Shown here: piece after piece, positions 35,180 through 37,129 of the stretch
Position numbering within the stretch: position 1 is the first letter of the stretch
Layout: every line of letters begins with the position of its first letter
Assembly: GCA_900553185.1 (NCBI GenBank)
Contig: USCT01000016.1
Coordinates: forward strand, 1-37,129
DNA: 37,129 nucleotides
Direction of reading: 5' to 3'
From: an uncultured Bacteroides sp.
GTDB lineage: Bacteria; Bacteroidota; Bacteroidia; Bacteroidales; Bacteroidaceae
Program-made: the position numbers and the translations under genes
The notes under the pieces: model-generated
Told to the model about the DNA's origin: nothing
The model's input: only the letters and a program-made list of their open reading frames with translations
Database searches by the model: none

Positions 35180-36964
35180 ATGAAGAATATATATAAAAAT
35201 GCATTTTGTGCTCTGTTAGGAGTAGGAATGGCAGCATGTTCTGATTTCCTGGATGTGGAACCACATAATCAGCTGACAGATGCGGCTGTGTGGGGAAATC
35301 TGGATTATGCAGAGGCTTTCTTGAATAATTGCTATAGCTGGGTGGAAGGTGAGAACCAGAATGGAGTTCCTTTCTGTAGCTATACAGATGAATTATATCA
35401 TCGTACGGGATATGCGACTGAAGTTTATACTTTAGGGAATGTTTCGTGTGATAATTATAATGTGGGATATTCTGATGCGAGAGGTAATACGTGGTATTTT
35501 TATTATACTGCTATAAAGAATGTAAATCAGTTATTGGAAAGAGTGGATGAAGTTCCCGCTGCTTCAGAAGATGATACGACTCGTAAGGAGGAGATTAAGG
35601 GACAGGGATATTTTCTGCGTGCATTCTATTATCATCAATTGTATTCATTATATGGACGTGTGCCATTGATTTATCATACTTGTGACATTGATTCTGAGTG
35701 GACAGAAACAAGAGCTGATATGGATGAAGTGGCAGATTCTATTGTCGCAGATTGTGATCGTGCTGCTGCTATTTTGCCTCTTAGTTACAGCAGTACAGAT
35801 TTTGGTCGGGCAACAAAGGGAGCAGCCTTGGCTGTGAAAGCACGTACATTGCTTTATAAAGCAAGTCCATTGTTTGGTACACCTTCAAGAGAAAGATGGC
35901 AAGAAGCTGCGGATGCACAGAAAGCCGTAATTGATTTGGCTGATCAGGGAGTATATTCTCTTCCGCAGGTAAATAACTATGAAGAATATGCAGCGTTGTT
36001 CTGTGATCCGGAGAATCCTGAGATTATATTTGAAAAGTTATATAACACGGTAGGTGGAGGAGCCTATTCTCAGAGCTATCCGATGTCAGCGCCTCCGGGA
36101 GCTTATAATGGCTATAATGGATGGGGGGTATGGCTGCCTACGTATAATATAGTGAATATGTACCAAACCAAGGATGGCTCAGATTTTGAAATGAAGAATC
36201 TGACTAATTATAGCATTCAGGTTCCAAGTGTAGATCCGGCTACAGGTAATATCGTTTATAAAGATGAGTCTGTTATGGCTACAAAGGATTCTCCATGGGA
36301 AAATCGTGAGATGCGTTTTTATGCAAATATCCTTTATGATGGCGCATTGTGGGGATATGGTGAAGATAACCATCCGATCCAGATTTATGAATCCGGTGCT
36401 GAAGGGGTTACTTCAGGAGAACAGTCTCCTACTTATACGAGTGGAGAATACTGGAATGCCACTCAGACAGGATATTATCTGCGTAAGTTCATGAACCCAA
36501 ATTATAATCAGTGGGATGAAACCGTAATGGATAATACGCCATGGATTTTCTTCCGTTTGGCTGAATTCTACTTAAATTACGCTGAATGTCAGATAGAACT
36601 GGGCAATGATGAGGTAGCTCTGTCTTATATCAATAAGACTCGTACCCGTGCATTGTTGCCGGCATTGACTGATGTAAGTAATATTCGTGAAAAGTATGAA
36701 CAGGAAAGAACGGTGGAACTGATGTTTGAAGGACAGCGCTTCTTTGATTTGCGCAGATGGAAGAAGATGGAAGAAGCTTATGCTCCTGAGAATTGTCCGA
36801 CTGCCATGAAAATTTATAAACTGGGAGACGGCTCGTTGCTGTATTCTCATAATACAACAATCCTGCAACAACGTAATTTCAAGGAAGAGATGTATTGGAT
36901 GCCTGTACCTCGTTATGAGTTGAATAAATGCCCACAACTGGATGGACTTCCTTATGAAGATTAA
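35180..36964 (+). CDS. susD: SusD-family surface glycan-binding lipoprotein
   Basis: A 594-residue RagB/SusD protein that caps the SusC barrel and binds the incoming glycan. The lipobox MAAC places the lipid at Cys20, followed by SDFLDVEP, the usual SusD N-terminus with acidic residues near the Cys that favour surface export. The TPR-like helices (YFLRAFYYHQLYSLYGRVPL, and ALAVKARTLLYKASPLFG) and the C-terminal RTVELMFEGQRFFDLRRWK motif are diagnostic. The ligand cannot be read from sequence; the GH127 neighbour points to a beta-L-arabinofuranose-bearing glycan. A strong terminator follows. Confidence 0.96.
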   Translation: MKNIYKNAFCALLGVGMAACSDFLDVEPHNQLTDAAVWGNLDYAEAFLNNCYSWVEGENQNGVPFCSYTDELYHRTGYATEVYTLGNVSCDNYNVGYSDARGNTWYFYYTAIKNVNQLLERVDEVPAASEDDTTRKEEIKGQGYFLRAFYYHQLYSLYGRVPLIYHTCDIDSEWTETRADMDEVADSIVADCDRAAAILPLSYSSTDFGRATKGAALAVKARTLLYKASPLFGTPSRERWQEAADAQKAVIDLADQGVYSLPQVNNYEEYAALFCDPENPEIIFEKLYNTVGGGAYSQSYPMSAPPGAYNGYNGWGVWLPTYNIVNMYQTKDGSDFEMKNLTNYSIQVPSVDPATGNIVYKDESVMATKDSPWENREMRFYANILYDGALWGYGEDNHPIQIYESGAEGVTSGEQSPTYTSGEYWNATQTGYYLRKFMNPNYNQWDETVMDNTPWIFFRLAEFYLNYAECQIELGNDEVALSYINKTRTRALLPALTDVSNIREKYEQERTVELMFEGQRFFDLRRWKKMEEAYAPENCPTAMKIYKLGDGSLLYSHNTTILQQRNFKEEMYWMPVPRYELNKCPQLDGLPYED

Positions 36965-36977
36965 TTAACTTTTTAGC

Positions 36978-37017
36978 TGAGCGTAATAGGATGGAAGTCT
37001 TATTACGCTCATTTTTT
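36978..37017 (+). terminator. Intrinsic terminator after susD
   Basis: GAGCGTAATA (36979-36988) pairs perfectly with TATTACGCTC (37001-37010), with an extra T-A pair outside (36978/37011). It has a 12-nt loop and is followed by six T (37012-37017). It is placed only 11 nt before the next start codon, so the following gene would need read-through. Confidence 0.88.
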
Positions 37018-37028
37018 ATTTCTTTACT

Positions 37029-37129
37029 ATGAGACATTTATTATTGTTATCTGCTTTTTTAGGCTTGAATTTGGTCTTCTATGGAACACATGCATTGCCT
37101 ATTTCAATATGCATTCCTGTAATCCGTTC
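37029..37129 (+). CDS. Start of an exported protein, cut by the window end
   Basis: An ATG at 37029 opens a frame that runs to the end of the window (33 complete codons). The N-terminus MRHLLLLSAFLGLNLVF followed by a likely cleavage after THA (about residue 22) is a classical signal peptide, without a lipobox Cys. Its place after susD suggests the next PUL gene, such as a surface glycan-binding protein or a hydrolase, but nothing beyond the signal peptide is visible. Confidence 0.55.
   Translation, partial: MRHLLLLSAFLGLNLVFYGTHALPISICIPVIR

Noticed and set aside
1..37129. Defence system, prophage, integrative element or CRISPR array
   Set aside because: No nuclease, methylase, integrase or transposase signature and no regularly spaced repeats were seen; every large ORF is explained by housekeeping or PUL genes.

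Overview
The window reads as a chromosomal segment of a Bacteroidota gut commensal, most likely Bacteroidaceae (Bacteroides/Phocaeicola). The evidence is several TAnnTTTG promoter boxes, near absence of Shine-Dalgarno sequences, SusC/SusD homologues, a hybrid two-component regulator, and the gene orders yceD-rpmF-fabH-era-der and tig-clpP-clpX-recQ-guaB. The species cannot be fixed from the sequence. There is no tRNA, rRNA, CRISPR array, insertion sequence or phage gene.

Layout. 131-2479 (minus): two tandem N-acetylglucosamine-6-phosphate deacetylase paralogues. 2749-6943 (plus): a DUF177 protein, ribosomal protein L32, FabH and the ribosome-assembly GTPases Era and Der. 7015-8522 (minus): MlaF and MlaE, the ATPase and permease of a lipid transporter. 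8651-9481: LptB. 9599-13073: trigger factor, ClpP and ClpX. 13208-15391: RecQ. 15773-17248: GuaB. 17356-25014: an outer-membrane biogenesis run of three PpiC/SurA-type chaperones, a long OstA/LptA-like protein, a small membrane protein and MutL. 25148-29134 (minus): a hybrid two-component sensor/regulator. 29574 to the end (plus): a polysaccharide utilization locus (PUL) beginning with a GH127 beta-L-arabinofuranosidase, then SusC, SusD and the first codons of another exported protein cut by the window edge.

How the genes fit together. The left 25 kb is housekeeping: ribosome assembly, fatty-acid initiation, protein folding and degradation, guanine nucleotide synthesis, and traffic to the outer membrane (MlaEF, LptB, SurA-like chaperones, OstA-like protein). 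The right 12 kb is a nutrient-responsive accessory locus. The regulator should sense an oligosaccharide in the periplasm and switch on the divergent GH127-susC-susD operon, probably for a glycan carrying beta-L-arabinofuranose.

I found no clearly new system. The items most worth checking are: a MutL whose C-terminal endonuclease motifs are degenerate; intrinsic-terminator-like hairpins 11-28 nt upstream of the start codons of era, clpP and the last ORF; an overlapping antiterminator-like pairing before clpP; tandem nagA genes sharing a 44-bp identical tract; a surA-ostA-like cluster with one very long LptA-like protein; TTG starts for yceD and clpX; and repeats in the regulator/PUL intergenic region.
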